64,000 bases of DNA from Alkalimarinus coralli (lineage in GTDB: Bacteria; Pseudomonadota; Gammaproteobacteria; Pseudomonadales; Oleiphilaceae): positions 4,280,001 to 4,344,000 of the forward strand of contig NZ_CP096016.1 in assembly GCF_023650515.1 (NCBI RefSeq), read 5' to 3'. The notes below the pieces were generated by a model that saw nothing but the letters and a program-made list of their open reading frames with translations, had not been told where the DNA came from and did not search any database. Shown here in pieces: positions 17,339-26,364 of this stretch (position 1 is its first letter; every line of letters begins with the position of its first letter). A program made the position numbers and the translations under genes.

Positions 17339-18619
17339 ATGAAGAAATTTCAGATTCAATTGCTGTTGACCGGTGATGAGTTGATGAGTGGCGATATTGT
17401 CGACTCTAACTCTGTCATGATCGCAAAAAAACTCCAGGCAAGGGGGTTTACTGTTAGTCGCAGAGTCACCGTGGGCGATGATGTTGATTTGTTACGACAG
17501 GAAATTGCGGATATCTCTGCTGCTGCCGATGTGCTGATTGTTAACGGCGGGCTCGGGCCAACGGTTGATGACTTAACCGCTGAAGTGTTGGCGCAGGTTG
17601 TTGCACAGCCACTTGAAGAAAATACTCAGGCAATTAATCATCTGACTTCATGGTGCTCCAAGCGCAACTTTAAGCTGGATGGGGCGAACAGGAAACAAGC
17701 GTTGTTGCCCAAAGGGGTTGCCATTGTGCCCAACCCGGTAGGCAGCGCAGTCGGTTTTTCGGTTGATCACCAAGGCTGCTGGATTGTTTGTACCCCAGGA
17801 GTGCCGTCTGAGTTAGCAATGATGTTGGACGAATCCATACTTGATGAGCTGAGTGCCCGTTTCCCGCAGTTGGAAAAAACCTCCGTTACTCATCTACCGG
17901 TATTTGGTTTAGGTGAGTCAAAAATTCAACAAATGATTATTGAAAATATACCTGACTGGCCAGCGTCGGTCGAGCTGGGGTTTCGTGCGTCGCTGCCGAT
18001 TGTGGATGTAAAGCTGACAACACGCGGGGCCGAAGGAGAAGCGCAAAGAGCCAACTGCCTTTCCCGACTGAGACAGGTGCTGGGGGCGCATATTATAGCC
18101 GAGCAGGAAGACACGCTGCCGCAAAGGGTGGTGAGCCTATTGCAGCAACAGGGCAAGACGTTGACCACCGCCGAATCATGCACTGGCGGCCTTATCGCTT
18201 CGCAGATTACCTCTGTTGCTGGGGCCTCGTCCGTTTTTGAAATGGGGGTGGTCAGTTACTCAAACCGGATTAAGAGCGATATCTTAGCCGTTGACCCTTC
18301 GGTTATTGAGGCTCATGGCGCGGTGAGCGAACAGGTCGTCTATCAAATGGCAGCTGGCGCATTGAAAGAGAGCGATGCAGACTACTGTATTGCTGTTTCG
18401 GGCATTGCCGGGCCGGGCGGTGGCAGCGACGAGAAACCGGTGGGGACGGTATGGGTCGCTTGGGGAGATCGTCATAAAATTGAGACTGAAATGCTCTACT
18501 ACCCAGGCCCACGACAGTATTTTCAGCAGGTCGTTGCTGCGGTCGGTCTGGATCTCATTCGTCGTCGTTTACTCAATATCGAAGAATCGCCGTTGTATTT
18601 TAAGCAAAGAAAGTACTAA
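17339..18619 (+). CDS. cinA: CinA-family protein, NMN amidohydrolase-like
   Basis: A 426-residue, two-domain CinA. Residues 1-170 form the MoaB/MoeA-like N-terminal domain (LTGDELMSGDIVDSNS, NGGLGPTVDDLT) linked to ADP-ribose pyrophosphatase activity in some members, and residues about 260-420 form the PncC domain (TTAESCTGGLIAS, AVSGIAGPGGG), which deamidates nicotinamide mononucleotide in NAD recycling. Full length compared with family. The gene's last codons run into a 16-bp tandem repeat that continues to the next gene. Confidence 0.95.
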   Translation: MKKFQIQLLLTGDELMSGDIVDSNSVMIAKKLQARGFTVSRRVTVGDDVDLLRQEIADISAAADVLIVNGGLGPTVDDLTAEVLAQVVAQPLEENTQAINHLTSWCSKRNFKLDGANRKQALLPKGVAIVPNPVGSAVGFSVDHQGCWIVCTPGVPSELAMMLDESILDELSARFPQLEKTSVTHLPVFGLGESKIQQMIIENIPDWPASVELGFRASLPIVDVKLTTRGAEGEAQRANCLSRLRQVLGAHIIAEQEDTLPQRVVSLLQQQGKTLTTAESCTGGLIASQITSVAGASSVFEMGVVSYSNRIKSDILAVDPSVIEAHGAVSEQVVYQMAAGALKESDADYCIAVSGIAGPGGGSDEKPVGTVWVAWGDRHKIETEMLYYPGPRQYFQQVVAAVGLDLIRRRLLNIEESPLYFKQRKY

Positions 18620-18689
18620 TCAAAAAACGTATTAGGCAAAGAACGCACTAAGCAAAGAACGTATCAAGCAGCGAAAGTATAAGGAGCAA
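18610..18689. repeat. Five tandem 16-bp units spanning the cinA stop codon
   Basis: Degenerate 16-base units follow each other without gaps: AAAGTACTAATCAAAA, AACGTATTAGGCAAAG, AACGCACTAAGCAAAG, AACGTATCAAGCAGCG and AAAGTATAAGGAGCAA. The first unit supplies the last codons and stop of cinA; the last supplies the AAGGAG ribosome site of the next gene. This suggests slipped-strand expansion of the intergenic region. Confidence 0.8.
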
Positions 18690-18697
18690 ACAGCATC

Positions 18698-19375
18698 GTG
18701 ATGGAATTTTTGGTCAATGAGCCAGAGCAGCCAGTCGGAGCACATCTGATTCTGGCGCATGGTGCGGGCGCGCCAATGGACAGTGCTTTCATGAATACGA
18801 TAGCGGAAGCCGTTGCCAAAGAAGGGATAAACGTTTGGCGCTTTGAGTTTCCATATATGAGTGAGCGCAGAGAGACTGGGAAAAAGCGCCCACCCAATAC
18901 ACAGAAAGTGCTGCTGGAAAGCTGGAGAGAAGCCTTCTCCACCGTAGTCGACAAGGTTTGTGGTGAAGAAAATGCCACGGCATTGACAGATGGTGGAGCA
19001 CAAAAGCACCCATTGATTTTGATGGGTGGAAAGTCGATGGGTGGGCGAATGGCCAGCTTGCTGGCGGATGAATTGAAGCCGGATGGCCTTGTTTGCCTGG
19101 GGTACCCGTTTCATGCCCCGGGAAAACCAGAGAAACCAAGAACAGAGCACTTGGCAAACATTTCGATACCGACGTTAATCCTGCAGGGAACCCGAGACCC
19201 TATGGGTAACAAAGAGAGGGTATCGAACTACTTATTGTCTGAATCAATTGACGTGAAATGGCTGGAAGATGGTGATCATGACTTGAAGCCACGGGTTAAG
19301 TCAGGCATCACCCATAGCGACAACATGCAGGGTGCCCGACAACACATCAGCGCTTTTGTGTCTGTGCTGCTATGA
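18698..19375 (+). CDS. Alpha/beta hydrolase of the KANL3/Tex30 type
   Basis: A 225-residue hydrolase: ILAHGAGAPMDS near residue 22, VWRFEFPYMSERRETG near 46, and the nucleophile elbow MGGKSMGGRMAS near 110, with a late DHDL supplying histidine. This pattern fits the bacterial relatives of human TEX30/KANSL3. Function unknown. The first start is GTG at 18698, 11 bases after AAGGAG; an ATG follows immediately and is also possible. It lies after cinA in the same direction. Confidence 0.83.
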   Translation: MMEFLVNEPEQPVGAHLILAHGAGAPMDSAFMNTIAEAVAKEGINVWRFEFPYMSERRETGKKRPPNTQKVLLESWREAFSTVVDKVCGEENATALTDGGAQKHPLILMGGKSMGGRMASLLADELKPDGLVCLGYPFHAPGKPEKPRTEHLANISIPTLILQGTRDPMGNKERVSNYLLSESIDVKWLEDGDHDLKPRVKSGITHSDNMQGARQHISAFVSVLL

Positions 19376-19528
19376 TTCGTCATAGCAGCCTTTCTTGCTG
19401 CTTCTTTGCTGATGCTTGCTGATATCATCACGATATGTGCTTGTTTTATTGACGGTAAAGATTATAAGGCCTGCCGCCATCAGTGCTATGAAACCCAGTA
19501 CCAGTAAATATATTTCGTTGTGATCCAT
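19370..19528 (-). CDS. Small single-pass membrane protein, 52 residues
   Basis: A short frame reading MDHNEIYLLVLGFIALM... with one clear transmembrane helix at residues about 6-25, followed by a basic, polar tail ending KKGCYDES. The ATG (19526-19528) is preceded by GGAG at 8 bases. It is convergent with the preceding hydrolase and overlaps its last six bases. The predicted topology is N-out or N-in with a cytoplasmic basic tail. The family is not recognised. Confidence 0.6.
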   Translation of the reverse strand: MDHNEIYLLVLGFIALMAAGLIIFTVNKTSTYRDDISKHQQRSSKKGCYDES

Positions 19529-19655
19529 CTCTACCACTCCACTATTCTAATTTTTATAGTTCATAGTGTGACCTTATAAAAAAATAGATAGAGCCAAAAT
19601 AGTGGATTACCGAGTAGGTGAAACCCGAAACTAAACGATAGTGCAGTAAATATTT

Positions 19656-20120
19656 TCAGCTTTGGCCTGGCTTCTTGGTGCAGCTCACCAGATAACGATC
19701 AAGCGAATTGGCGAATGCTTGCCTGTCTTGCTGGTTAAAGGGCGCTGGCCCGCCCATTGCCTGCCCGGCACCTCGCATCTCTTCCATAAAATTTCGCATC
19801 GTTAAGCGTTGTTTAATGTTCTCTTTAGTGTACTTCTCACCACGAGGGTTCAGTGCAATCGCGCCTTTAGCAACCACGTCTGCAGCAAGGGGAATATCTG
19901 CGGTAATGACTAAATCTCCGGCTTTTGACTGTTGTGCAATATAGTTGTCGGCAACATCGAAGCCTGAAGGCACCTGAACTGAGTTGATGCAGGGTGAAGG
20001 AGGGGTATGAATGGGTTGATTAGCAACCAGTGTCAGCGGCATTTTAGTCCGTTGCGCGGCTCGAAATAGTATCTCCTTAATTACGTTGGGGCAGGCATCT
20101 GCATCGACCCATATTGTCAT
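19656..20120 (-). CDS. yaiI: YaiI/YqxD family protein (UPF0178, DUF188)
   Basis: A 154-residue protein that starts [14 protein letters not shown], has the [19 protein letters not shown] motif and ends with [14 protein letters not shown], all characteristic of YaiI. The fold is PIN-like, and a nuclease role has been suggested but is not proved. The ATG has only a weak ribosome site. Stands alone, upstream of the csp-slyD terminator. Confidence 0.93.
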   Translation of the reverse strand: MTIWVDADACPNVIKEILFRAAQRTKMPLTLVANQPIHTPPSPCINSVQVPSGFDVADNYIAQQSKAGDLVITADIPLAADVVAKGAIALNPRGEKYTKENIKQRLTMRNFMEEMRGAGQAMGGPAPFNQQDRQAFANSLDRYLVSCTKKPGQS

Positions 20121-20276
20121 TGTTAGCCTCTTCTGATTGTGGAAGCGAAGTTGAAAAAGATATGCCTGCCAGTCTATATCACAGCTTCTGGTGACTGCAA
20201 TTCGTCATAGTGATCGCCAGTGGTTGGCGTATAGTCTATAGGTCAGGGGTTTATCTTAGAGATTGGAATAGAAGAA

Positions 20277-20303
20277 ACAGACGGCGCATGATGCGCCGTC
20301 TGT
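20277..20303 (-). terminator. Strong hairpin terminator after slyD
   Basis: An 11-bp stem, ACAGACGGCGC with its exact complement, around loop ATGAT, lies just past the slyD stop. Read on the minus strand it is followed by TTTCTTCT, so it probably ends the csp-slyD transcript. Confidence 0.85.
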
Positions 20304-20315
20304 TAGCACTTGAAC

Positions 20316-20780
20316 CTAATGCACGTGTCCGTGATCCAGTTCTTCAGGTGTGGGTTCTCGTACCGCTTCAATGCTCACATCAAAGTTAAGTACAACACCC
20401 GCCAAAGGATGGTTAGCGTCTACAGTAATTTCATTGTCTGCAACCTCTGCGACAATAATCATCTGAACACCACCGTCTGGCGCTTCTGCCTGAAACTGCA
20501 TGCCAGGCTGAATATCTTCAACACCCTGGAACATCTCACGAGGGACAACCTGAACCATCTCGTCGTGACGTTCGCCGTAGGCATCCTCCGGCTGGATGGT
20601 CACTTGTAGACTGTCACCAACAGATTTGCCTAACAGTGCGGCTTCTAAGCCAGGAACGATATTACCTGCACCATGCAGGTAACTTAGGGGCGCGTCGTCT
20701 ATTGAGCTATCGATCACATCACCATCATTGTTTGTCAGGGTGTAATGGATGCTTACGACCATTTTATCAGCGATTTGCAA
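20316..20780 (-). CDS. slyD: SlyD-like FKBP peptidyl-prolyl isomerase
   Basis: A 154-residue FKBP-type chaperone/isomerase. It starts ADKMVVSIHYTL, has the catalytic loop GNIVPGLEAALLGKSVGD, the insert-in-flap domain at about residues 70-125 (PEDAYGER, AEVADNEITVDANHPLAG) and a short C-terminal histidine tail (DHGHVH) that replaces the long metal-binding tail of E. coli SlyD. It acts on cytoplasmic folding intermediates and may bind nickel weakly. It lies 15 bases after a cspA-like gene on the same strand and ahead of a strong terminator. Confidence 0.93.
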   Translation of the reverse strand: MQIADKMVVSIHYTLTNNDGDVIDSSIDDAPLSYLHGAGNIVPGLEAALLGKSVGDSLQVTIQPEDAYGERHDEMVQVVPREMFQGVEDIQPGMQFQAEAPDGGVQMIIVAEVADNEITVDANHPLAGVVLNFDVSIEAVREPTPEELDHGHVH

Positions 20781-20795
20781 AATAATAGACCTGCC

Positions 20796-21005
20796 TTAGA
20801 GTGGTTCTACGTTTTCTGCCTGCGGGCCTTTTTGGCCTGCGCCTTCAGTGAAGCGCACTTGCTGCCCTTCTTGAAGTGTGCGGAATCCATCGCTGGCGAT
20901 GCTGCTGAAGTGAACAAAAAGGTCAGGCCCGTTTTCACGAGTAATAAAGCCAAAACCTTTGCTTTCGTTGAACCACTTTACGGTTCCAGTCAATTTCTCA
21001 GACAT
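20796..21005 (-). CDS. Cold-shock protein, CspA family (copy 1)
   Basis: A 69-residue cold-shock domain with RNP1 KGFGFITR and RNP2 LFVHFSSI, typical nucleic-acid binding residues. It prevents RNA secondary structure. The ATG lies 10 bases after AAGGA. It is followed by slyD in the same transcript and is divergent from deaD; together they form a cold-shock/folding neighbourhood. Copy 2 at 31736 is about four-fifths identical by eye. Confidence 0.97.
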   Translation of the reverse strand: MSEKLTGTVKWFNESKGFGFITRENGPDLFVHFSSIASDGFRTLQEGQQVRFTEGAGQKGPQAENVEPL

Positions 21006-21484
21006 AGTTAGTTAATCCTTCGTACTGGTGTAGATAAACACAATCGTAATAATGCATAGCTTACTGCGATGCAGGTTAAGCAAGCGTTACAGTGGACTTT
21101 CGGGGTCAGAAGCAAGGTCGAGGCATTACTGTCGTACGATATTACTAATGAAACGCGGAGCCAGAGAGCGCTCTAAAAATCAGTGTAGTTCTCTTTCTAC
21201 GGTATATCAACTGCGAACCGGGCTATTAATGCGGCCCCAAATTTGCCTCAATAATTATCAAGGCCGCTAAAAAACAGGCATCAAAAGCAACCAGATTATT
21301 GCCAAAATGTGATCTGTAAACGACTTAACGCCTTATAATTACAGTGATCGGTCATTTATTGAACAGTTTTAGATTAAAAAACAAGCAAAATATGGAATAA
21401 CAGTGTATAATTCCGGCCCTTTTAAAATCTGTTGGCGAATACATGACTCGTGTGTGTGCCATCAATCTATAGGTAGCGCATCTG
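21006..21484. promoter_or_regulatory. Divergent csp / deaD control region
   Basis: This 479-base gap between divergent cold-shock genes holds no coding sequence I can support. A TATAAT box at 21406-21411, preceded by AT-rich DNA, is a likely deaD promoter and would give a leader of roughly 65 bases. Long leaders of csp genes often carry temperature-responsive RNA structure; I cannot prove it here. Confidence 0.5.
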
Positions 21485-23305
21485 ATGTCATCATCCCAAT
21501 TAGGCTTTGATCAACTCGAACTTGCCGAGCCAATACTCAAGGCCGTCAAAGAAGCGGGTTACGAAGTCCCATCCCCTATTCAAGCAGAAAGTATCCCTCA
21601 CCTTGTGAACGGACACGACCTTTTGGGGCAAGCTCAAACTGGTACCGGCAAAACAGCGGCTTTCGCTTTGCCGTTATTGTCACGAATCGATTTCTCTAAA
21701 AAAGTGCCTCAGTTACTTGTGTTGGCACCGACCCGAGAGTTGGCCATTCAGGTTGCCGAAGCATTTCAGACCTACGCCCGTTATTTGAAGGGGTTCCATG
21801 TGTTGCCAATTTACGGTGGTTCGTCTTACGATGGCCAGCTGAGGCAGTTGAAGCGCGGAGTTCATGTGGTTGTGGGTACCCCGGGCCGTGTGATGGATCA
21901 TATGCGTCGTGGGACGCTGAAGCTGGATAATCTGTCGGCACTGGTTCTTGATGAAGCCGATGAAATGCTGCGCATGGGGTTTATCGATGATGTCGAGTGG
22001 ATCTTGGAGCAGACGCCGGAAGAAAGACAGATTGCTTTGTTTTCTGCCACCATGCCTTCGCAGATCAAGAAGGTCACCGAGCGATACCTGAAAAATCCCA
22101 AGCACGTTAAGATCGAAGTAAAGACGTCTACTGCGGATACTATTCGCCAGCGGTATTGGCAGGTCAGCGGTCTGCATAAAATGGATGCGTTAACCCGTAT
22201 TCTCGAAGTTGAGCCATTTGATGGCATGATCATTTTTGTTCGCACCAAGACGGCAACCGTTGAACTGGCCGAAAAGCTCGAAGCTCGAGGATATTCAGCG
22301 GCAGCCTTGAATGGCGATATTTCCCAAGCGGTTCGAGAGCGAACTGTTTCTAAGCTCAAAAGCAAGAAAATAGATATCTTGATAGCGACTGATGTTGCCG
22401 CTCGTGGGCTTGATGTAGAGCGCATCAGCCACGTTGTAAACTACGATATTCCTTACGATACCGAAGCGTACGTCCACCGTATCGGGCGAACGGGTCGTGC
22501 AGGGCGCACTGGTGATGCGATCCTGTTTGTTTCTCCAAGAGAGAAACGCATGTTGTTCTCTATTGAAAAAGCCACCAAGCAAAAAATTGAGAAAATGACG
22601 CTGCCGACAACGGAAGATGTCAATGATCAGCGGGTATCAAAGTTCAAACAAAAAATTACCGATACGCTTGCCAATGAAGGTCTGGATTTTTTCCAGACTT
22701 TGTTAGAGCAATACCAGATGGAGCATGATGTTCCTGCAATTGAGGTTGCTGCAGCATTGGCCAAACTGGTTCAGGGTGACGAGCCGCTGTTGTTAAAGCC
22801 TCAGCCAGAACGTCGCGAACGACCAGATCGTGGCGAAAGAGGTAGTCGATCTGATCGTTCACGAAGACCGGGCGAGCGAAAAGCAAAACCATTAAAAGAT
22901 AACCCGGACGTAGATATGGAAAGATACCGTATCGACGTGGGTTATGATCATGGTGTTAAGCCTGGCAATATCGTTGGAGCTATCGCCAACGAAGCGAATC
23001 TGGATGCTAATTATATCGGTCATATCCAGATATTTGACTCGTTTAGTACGGTTGACCTGCCTTCCGGCATGCCAAAGCAGACTATGGATTCACTGCGAAA
23101 AGTTTGGGTATGTCAGCAGTCCTTGAATATCGCTCCCTATACCGGCGAAGAAGGTCGCTCAAGGGGTGGCAGAGGTGAAGGAAGGCGCAAGCCCGGTGGT
23201 GATCGTGGTCGCAAGCCAAGAAAAGCAAATGAGGGTGGGAGTGCAAAACCGACCTCAAGACCGGCAGATAAAAAGCCCCGCGTAAGAAAACCCAAGCAAG
23301 ACTAG
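21485..23305 (+). CDS. deaD: DEAD-box RNA helicase DeaD/CsdA
   Basis: A 606-residue ATP-dependent RNA helicase. Q motif and GFDQLEL at the start, Walker A AQTGTGKT near residue 57, DEAD at about 160, SAT near 190 and HRIGRTGRAGR near 330. The C-terminal part holds the DbpA/CsdA RNA-binding domain (RYRIDVGYDHGVKPGNIVGA, about residues 478-550) and an arginine/glycine-rich tail. It unwinds RNA in ribosome assembly and decay, mainly at low temperature. The csp-slyD pair is divergent from it. Confidence 0.96.
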   Translation: MSSSQLGFDQLELAEPILKAVKEAGYEVPSPIQAESIPHLVNGHDLLGQAQTGTGKTAAFALPLLSRIDFSKKVPQLLVLAPTRELAIQVAEAFQTYARYLKGFHVLPIYGGSSYDGQLRQLKRGVHVVVGTPGRVMDHMRRGTLKLDNLSALVLDEADEMLRMGFIDDVEWILEQTPEERQIALFSATMPSQIKKVTERYLKNPKHVKIEVKTSTADTIRQRYWQVSGLHKMDALTRILEVEPFDGMIIFVRTKTATVELAEKLEARGYSAAALNGDISQAVRERTVSKLKSKKIDILIATDVAARGLDVERISHVVNYDIPYDTEAYVHRIGRTGRAGRTGDAILFVSPREKRMLFSIEKATKQKIEKMTLPTTEDVNDQRVSKFKQKITDTLANEGLDFFQTLLEQYQMEHDVPAIEVAAALAKLVQGDEPLLLKPQPERRERPDRGERGSRSDRSRRPGERKAKPLKDNPDVDMERYRIDVGYDHGVKPGNIVGAIANEANLDANYIGHIQIFDSFSTVDLPSGMPKQTMDSLRKVWVCQQSLNIAPYTGEEGRSRGGRGEGRRKPGGDRGRKPRKANEGGSAKPTSRPADKKPRVRKPKQD

Positions 23306-23381
23306 CTTGGGGTGCCGTTTACAGTGTAACTGAATGGTGAATGCCTTGCACGGCGGCTATGCATATCTCGTCGTGCAAAGT

Positions 23382-23455
23382 GGCAGCCTTGATGAAAGGA
23401 GGTACGACTGGAATTAGGGGGGGGCAAGGTGTTGAGGTTTCCTTGATTCCGCTTC
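23382..23455 (-). repeat. Dispersed repeat, copy 1, split by the IS1182 element
   Basis: The reverse complement of this stretch plus 25163-25181 on the other side of the IS gives a sequence that aligns with 39636-39734: both contain GTAGCCGTGATGCAGCG, AAGCGGAATCAAGGAAA and CCAGTCGTACC.CCTTTCATC. The word around the insertion (CCTTGATTCCGCTTCG, CTGCATCACGG) is an imperfect palindrome able to fold as a hairpin. Confidence 0.85.
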
Positions 23456-25162
23456 GAGGCTGTGAAAGTATTAACAAGCAAGAGATTCTTTGACTTCAAA
23501 ACGAACTCGAAGCGAATCTGGCGTCATTACAACGGCCTTTATAATTATTGTCTGTAGAAACAGGTAATACTTATAGGCCTTTAAATATAGCTCTGGGCTC
23601 CTTCTATTAAGGCGAAACAGAGCTTTATTTTTTATCTCCTCAAGGAGCCTGTCGAACCCCAACACATTAAGTGCACGTGTGAGATTATAACATAACGCCA
23701 TTAAACTAAACTCAGCCGCTACCTTCTCTTGGCCTCTTAGCAGGAAGTGGCTCCAACCTGCTCTAGATTTCATCGTGCCAAATGGGTGCTCAACGAGTGT
23801 ACTTCGCTCGCGCATTTTTCCTTTGCTTACCTTCATTCGTTCTTGATGAGCTGTGAGCAGGTCTGCATTCTCACTTCGCCACACGACTCGGCAAGGTATT
23901 TTCTCCCCAAGACAGCTTGCTTTTTGGGGGCAGCTTTTACAGACTGTTTCTGATGCACTGAAGCGATGAAATACTTGTCCGTTCTGTGTGCGGGGCGACC
24001 CTCGTTGGTTTAATGACTCTCCTGCAGGGCACACATAATGATTTTTCCTCGCATCATATATGAACTGGTCTTTTGTGTACCTTCCCTTTTTCCCTTTACC
24101 CCCCGTTTTAGGCTTGGGAACATAAGGTGTTATCTTATCTTTTACACACTTAGCAATATGCGCCCCGCTGTAATAGCCCGCATCAGCAAGCACTTCTAAC
24201 TCATCTGAATTCAGTATTTTCTTTGCTTTTAGCGACATTGGGTGCAATTGTTTAAGGTCGTTTGGCTCCGTTGTGACTTCTTCGCAAACGATCAAGTGAT
24301 GCTTGTTATCTACTGCTATCTGTACGCTGTAGCCGGATACCTTTTGAGTTCCTTTGTTCAGTAAACGGGCATCTTTGTCTGTACTGCTCTCTTGTGTTTT
24401 TTTAGATTTTTCTAACCTTTTTAATTCGCTCTCTTTATCTTGTTTTTCTTTTTTCCAGTCTTCGAGTTGCTGAAGCACTTTTTCCAGTTCAATATCACTG
24501 GGCTTGTTTTCTTCTTCCTTTTCCTGCGCATCTTGCTGATCTAGCTCGTTCTGCCATTGCTCGATATGCGCCTCTAGCTTTTTGAGCTTCTTCTTGAGAC
24601 CTGTGGTGGTCGTAAAGCTCTTGCGGCTCGCGCTTCCTTTAAAGAAACTGCCGTCAATAGCAATGCACTGGCCTCCAAACAACGAAAGTTTCTTGCAGAA
24701 TAAAATAAACTCTTTATGAGTCTCCCGAATCGCACGCCGGTTTTGGCTGCGAAAATTAGCGATCGTCTTATAGCTTGGCTTAAGCCCTTGAACTAACCAC
24801 ATCACCTCTATATTACGGTGGCACTCTTGTTCCAACCGACGACTCGACTTAATGCGGTTTAGATATCCGTAGAGGTAAAGCTTGAGTAACGCACCGGGAG
24901 GGTAGGCAGGCTGCCCGCTATTAACCTTGTTTTCTAAGGTATGTTGATAGCCGAGCTTTCCTAAGTCTAAACATTCAACATAGGCATCAAGGGCTCTGAT
25001 GGGATGCCTCTCATGCACGTAGTCATCCATATGGCTCGGAAACAAATCCCCTTGATCGCGGGAGTGTGTTTTCTTGTATTGTCTTCCCATTTTCTTATAT
25101 CTTCGAAGTCGTTAGGCGACGATATTATACAGCGGGGAGCCTATGGATACTTTCACAGCCTC
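23456..25162 (-). mobile_element. IS1182-family insertion sequence, complete
   Basis: The element is about 1.7 kb and bounded by perfect 16-bp inverted repeats: GAGGCTGTGAAAGTAT at 23456-23471 and its complement at 25147-25162. The transposase fills it. The sequence CTTCG occurs at both junctions; joining the flanks gives CCGCTTCGCTGC, which matches an uninterrupted repeat at 39636-39734, so the insertion target and a short duplication (3 to 5 bases, ambiguous because it overlaps the repeat ends) can be read directly. Confidence 0.93.
23471..25090 (-). CDS. IS1182-family transposase
   Basis: A 539-residue DDE transposase. The N-terminal DUF772-type region (HPIRALDAYVE, LLKLYLYGYLNRIKSSRRLE) is followed by IAIDGSFFKG with the first catalytic aspartate, a long lysine/glutamate-rich coiled-coil insertion at about residues 165-235, ADAGYYS with the second aspartate, and a C-terminal STLVEHPFGTMKSRAGW with the glutamate. 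No frameshift or stop is seen, so it is likely active. The stop codon touches the left inverted repeat. Confidence 0.95.
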   Translation of the reverse strand: MGRQYKKTHSRDQGDLFPSHMDDYVHERHPIRALDAYVECLDLGKLGYQHTLENKVNSGQPAYPPGALLKLYLYGYLNRIKSSRRLEQECHRNIEVMWLVQGLKPSYKTIANFRSQNRRAIRETHKEFILFCKKLSLFGGQCIAIDGSFFKGSASRKSFTTTTGLKKKLKKLEAHIEQWQNELDQQDAQEKEEENKPSDIELEKVLQQLEDWKKEKQDKESELKRLEKSKKTQESSTDKDARLLNKGTQKVSGYSVQIAVDNKHHLIVCEEVTTEPNDLKQLHPMSLKAKKILNSDELEVLADAGYYSGAHIAKCVKDKITPYVPKPKTGGKGKKGRYTKDQFIYDARKNHYVCPAGESLNQRGSPRTQNGQVFHRFSASETVCKSCPQKASCLGEKIPCRVVWRSENADLLTAHQERMKVSKGKMRERSTLVEHPFGTMKSRAGWSHFLLRGQEKVAAEFSLMALCYNLTRALNVLGFDRLLEEIKNKALFRLNRRSPELYLKAYKYYLFLQTIIIKAVVMTPDSLRVRFEVKESLAC

Positions 25163-25201
25163 TTCGCTGCATCACGGCTACGGTTTCTTCAGGATTCAAT
25201 A

Positions 25202-25237
25202 AAAAAAAGGAGCGTCCGTTAGGAGGCTCCTTTTTTT
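25202..25237. terminator. Bidirectional terminator hairpin
   Basis: Stem AAAAAAAGGAGC pairs with GCTCCTTTTTTT around a 12-base loop. Both strands end in a T tract. It lies just past the stop of the PlsC-like gene and most likely terminates it. Confidence 0.85.
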
Positions 25238-25250
25238 ATACTGGCGAATC

Positions 25251-26120
25251 TTATGCGAGGGTAGGTGACAGGTGCAACAAGAACCCGTTCCCGGCGGAGG
25301 TTAGCTTATAGTTAATGGCCTTTTTGCCTTCTTCTATCTTCTCTAATATTCCTTTCTCTACCAGAAAGTCCAGCATTTCAGCACTGACTTCATCAAACTT
25401 GGCTCTGGCAGCAATTTCGGCCTGAGTCGCCATGCCTTTTAATGAATGCATAGCCATCATTACCAGCATTTCAGGTTGTGTTATCTCAGGGAGCGGCCCT
25501 GAGTAGGCAGGGTACTGCAGCTCGGGGAATCGTCCATAAACACTCTTGTAAGACTCCTGAATTGCCGAAATATCACCTTCTTTGCTGCCGGTAAGCTTAA
25601 ATGAGTGAAAAACTCCTGATACCTTGGTTCGGTAATCTACTTTCGCTAGAAATATCGGCAAATTACACTCTTCTGCGATATGGTAAAAGCCCGTTTTCCA
25701 GCGATCGACTTCGCCTCGTGTCCCTTCGGGGGTGAACAAGAAGAATATGCGCTTGTTCTTATGTGTTTCAACAAATTCCCTGATCAGTTCGACCTGACCC
25801 TGGCCTTTTGAGCTGCGGCTAATCGGAATTGCGCCTAGCCAGAGCATAATGCGCCCAATTACGGGTACTTTGCACCAGCTGTCTTTAATCGAGAAGTATA
25901 TTTTTACATCCAGCAGTATGGCAGCACCAAGGGCGTATATGATGTCCCAGTTTGACGTGTGAGGGGCCGCAATGGTGATGCCTGCGCCATCTGGTGCGGA
26001 GCCTGTAGTCTTCCATCCTGATAGTTTGAACCAGATGGAATAGATGAATTTAAGGATGTATTTAACGAAGATGCCATCAAAGATGGTTTTATCACGTATT
26101 TTTAAAGCTTTTTTGGTCAT
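25251..26120 (-). CDS. PlsC-like 1-acyl-glycerophosphate acyltransferase with C-terminal helix-turn-helix-like tail
   Basis: A 289-residue acyltransferase. The PlsC-type signature is visible as APHTSNWD (HX4D, near residue 53), a PISRSS segment and FTPEGTRG near 150. It probably acylates lysophosphatidate or a related lipid at the inner membrane face; a hydrophobic N-terminal segment supports this. Residues about 215-289 are extra: MATQAEIAARAKF...MLDFLVEKGILEKI looks like a small winged helix of the kind used in regulators, which is unusual for this family. A terminator follows. Confidence 0.85.
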   Translation of the reverse strand: MTKKALKIRDKTIFDGIFVKYILKFIYSIWFKLSGWKTTGSAPDGAGITIAAPHTSNWDIIYALGAAILLDVKIYFSIKDSWCKVPVIGRIMLWLGAIPISRSSKGQGQVELIREFVETHKNKRIFFLFTPEGTRGEVDRWKTGFYHIAEECNLPIFLAKVDYRTKVSGVFHSFKLTGSKEGDISAIQESYKSVYGRFPELQYPAYSGPLPEITQPEMLVMMAMHSLKGMATQAEIAARAKFDEVSAEMLDFLVEKGILEKIEEGKKAINYKLTSAGNGFLLHLSPTLA

Positions 26121-26364
26121 AAATTAATCACTTTACTTGAACTGACAGGCGTTTTTTTTCCTATCTGTAAATGTAGATTCCTGCTCACACTATCCCTGAT
26201 TATAAAGAAACCATACTCATTTGTTGTAACAAATCGTATGGGTCTTGATGATGTTTTGCATTGACTTCGGTCTATTCATGTTACGTCGCGTCATCCCATC
26301 TACCACCATTGATGATGGAATGATGCTTTGAATACGGCTTGTATCTACCAAACCGTACAGACTT

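Noticed and set aside
21898-22425. Long minus-strand frame (175 residues) inside deaD
   Set aside because: It is antisense to conserved helicase motifs and is a typical shadow of a codon-biased gene.
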